Source of the DNA: an uncultured bacterium
GTDB lineage: Bacteria > Cyanobacteriota > Vampirovibrionia > Gastranaerophilales > Gastranaerophilaceae
DNA: 13,622 nt
Direction: 5' to 3'
NCBI GenBank assembly: GCA_900553895.1
Contig: USFB01000047.1
Coordinates: forward strand, 1-13,622
Positions 12,938 to 13,622 of the stretch are shown here, in pieces. The position numbers and the translations under genes are program-made. Under the pieces are notes generated by a model. That model had not been told where the DNA came from. It was given only the letters and a program-made list of their open reading frames with translations, and made no database searches. Every line of letters starts with the position of its first letter. Position 1 is the first letter of the stretch.

Positions 12938-13622
12938 ATGAGATTACATAACTCTTATACAAATCAAGTTGAAGAATTTAAACCAATTGAAGAAAACAAA
13001 GTAAAAATGTATGTTTGCGGACCAACCGTTTATGATAATGCTCATTTAGGTCACGCAAGATGTTATATTACTTGGGATGTTTTATACAGATATCTTAAAT
13101 TTAAAGGATATGACGTAACTTATTGCAGAAATGTTACCGACGTTGACGATAAAATCCTTAAAAAAGCTGAAAAAGAAGGTAAAACTCCTGAAGAAGTTTC
13201 TCAATTTTGGTATAAAAAATTTAGCGATAGCATGAAGGCTTTGAATAATTTAAAACCTGATATTGAACCTTTTGCGACAAAAACATTAGGCGAAATGATT
13301 GCTATTAATAAAGATTTGATTAATAAAGGTTTTGCTTATGAAGCAAACGGAGATGTTTATTTTAGAGTAAAAAAATTCCCTAAATATGGTTATCTATCAA
13401 AACAACCGATTGATCAATTAGAAAGCGGTGCAAGAATTGAAGTTGGCGAACAAAAAGAAGATCCGCTTGATTTTGCATTGTGGAAAAAAGATGAAAAATT
13501 CGGTTACAAATCACCTTGGGGTGTAGGACGTCCGGGGTGGCACATCGAATGTTCAGCTATGAGCAGAAAACATTTGGGCAAGACTATTGATATACACGCA
13601 GGCGGTGCAGATTTAATATTCC
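12938..13622 (+). CDS. cysS: Cysteinyl-tRNA synthetase (partial, runs off the right edge)
   Basis: Class I aminoacyl-tRNA synthetase that charges tRNA-Cys. Only the first 228 codons of roughly 460 are inside the window. Visible parts are the start MRLHNSYTNQVEEF, zinc ligand C27 in MYVCGPTVYD, the class I HIGH equivalent HLGH (36-39), NVTDVDDKI, and WHIECSA with the second zinc cysteine C205. The sequence ends at HAGGADLIF, just before the expected PHHENE zinc motif; KMSKS lies beyond the edge. AGGGAGA (12926-12932) stands 5 nt before the ATG. No internal stop or frameshift is seen. Confidence 0.96.
   Translation, partial: MRLHNSYTNQVEEFKPIEENKVKMYVCGPTVYDNAHLGHARCYITWDVLYRYLKFKGYDVTYCRNVTDVDDKILKKAEKEGKTPEEVSQFWYKKFSDSMKALNNLKPDIEPFATKTLGEMIAINKDLINKGFAYEANGDVYFRVKKFPKYGYLSKQPIDQLESGARIEVGEQKEDPLDFALWKKDEKFGYKSPWGVGRPGWHIECSAMSRKHLGKTIDIHAGGADLIF

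Overview
This is a 13.6 kb, AT-rich chromosomal stretch of mostly housekeeping and stress genes. Several things suggest an anaerobic or microaerophilic, flagellated bacterium: a class I superoxide reductase next to a ferritin, a FliI-type export ATPase, a motility-associated (Maf) glycosyltransferase, a GGDEF/HD-GYP protein, GatA, and very low GC. The combination would fit a gut Gastranaerophilales (Melainabacteria/Vampirovibrionia) or another low-GC anaerobe. That placement is an inference from gene content, not from a marker gene.

Layout. Bases 1-437 hold the terminator of a gene to the left and a candidate small RNA with its own promoter and terminator. Then come minus-strand genes: fliI (438-1784), a COG2509-like FAD-dependent oxidoreductase (1873-3249), a GAF-GGDEF-HD-GYP c-di-GMP protein (3718-5559), and the two-gene unit dfx-ftn (6714-5841, superoxide reductase then ferritin). 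Plus-strand genes follow: a YkgJ-like cysteine-cluster protein overlapping rlmN (6999-8776), then a Maf glycosyltransferase overlapping dtd (8933-11265). gatA (minus, 12796-11333) converges on dtd, and cysS diverges from gatA and runs off the right end.

The most unusual part is the gap at 3250-3717. It is a small gene graveyard in which three unrelated protein fragments lie end to end: a frameshifted start of an SMR drug exporter (+), an inverted piece of a GNAT acetyltransferase (-), and the last ~46 codons of a histidine kinase (+) whose stop codon overlaps the stop of the c-di-GMP gene. Other non-coding signals are two palindromic dispersed-repeat-like hairpins (8790-8881), a 125-bp MITE-like inverted repeat (6766-6890), a Fur-box-like site upstream of the c-di-GMP gene, and two genes (fliI and the YkgJ-like gene) whose promoters sit so close to the ATG that their mRNAs look leaderless.

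How the genes fit together. FliI and Maf point to a flagellum whose other genes lie elsewhere, and the GGDEF/HD-GYP protein could tune the motile/sessile switch. Dfx detoxifies superoxide without making O2, and the coupled ferritin can store iron and consume peroxide. RlmN, Dtd, GatA and CysS all serve translation fidelity or tRNA charging. I see no intact mobile element, CRISPR array, tRNA or rRNA, and no clear new defence or biosynthetic system.
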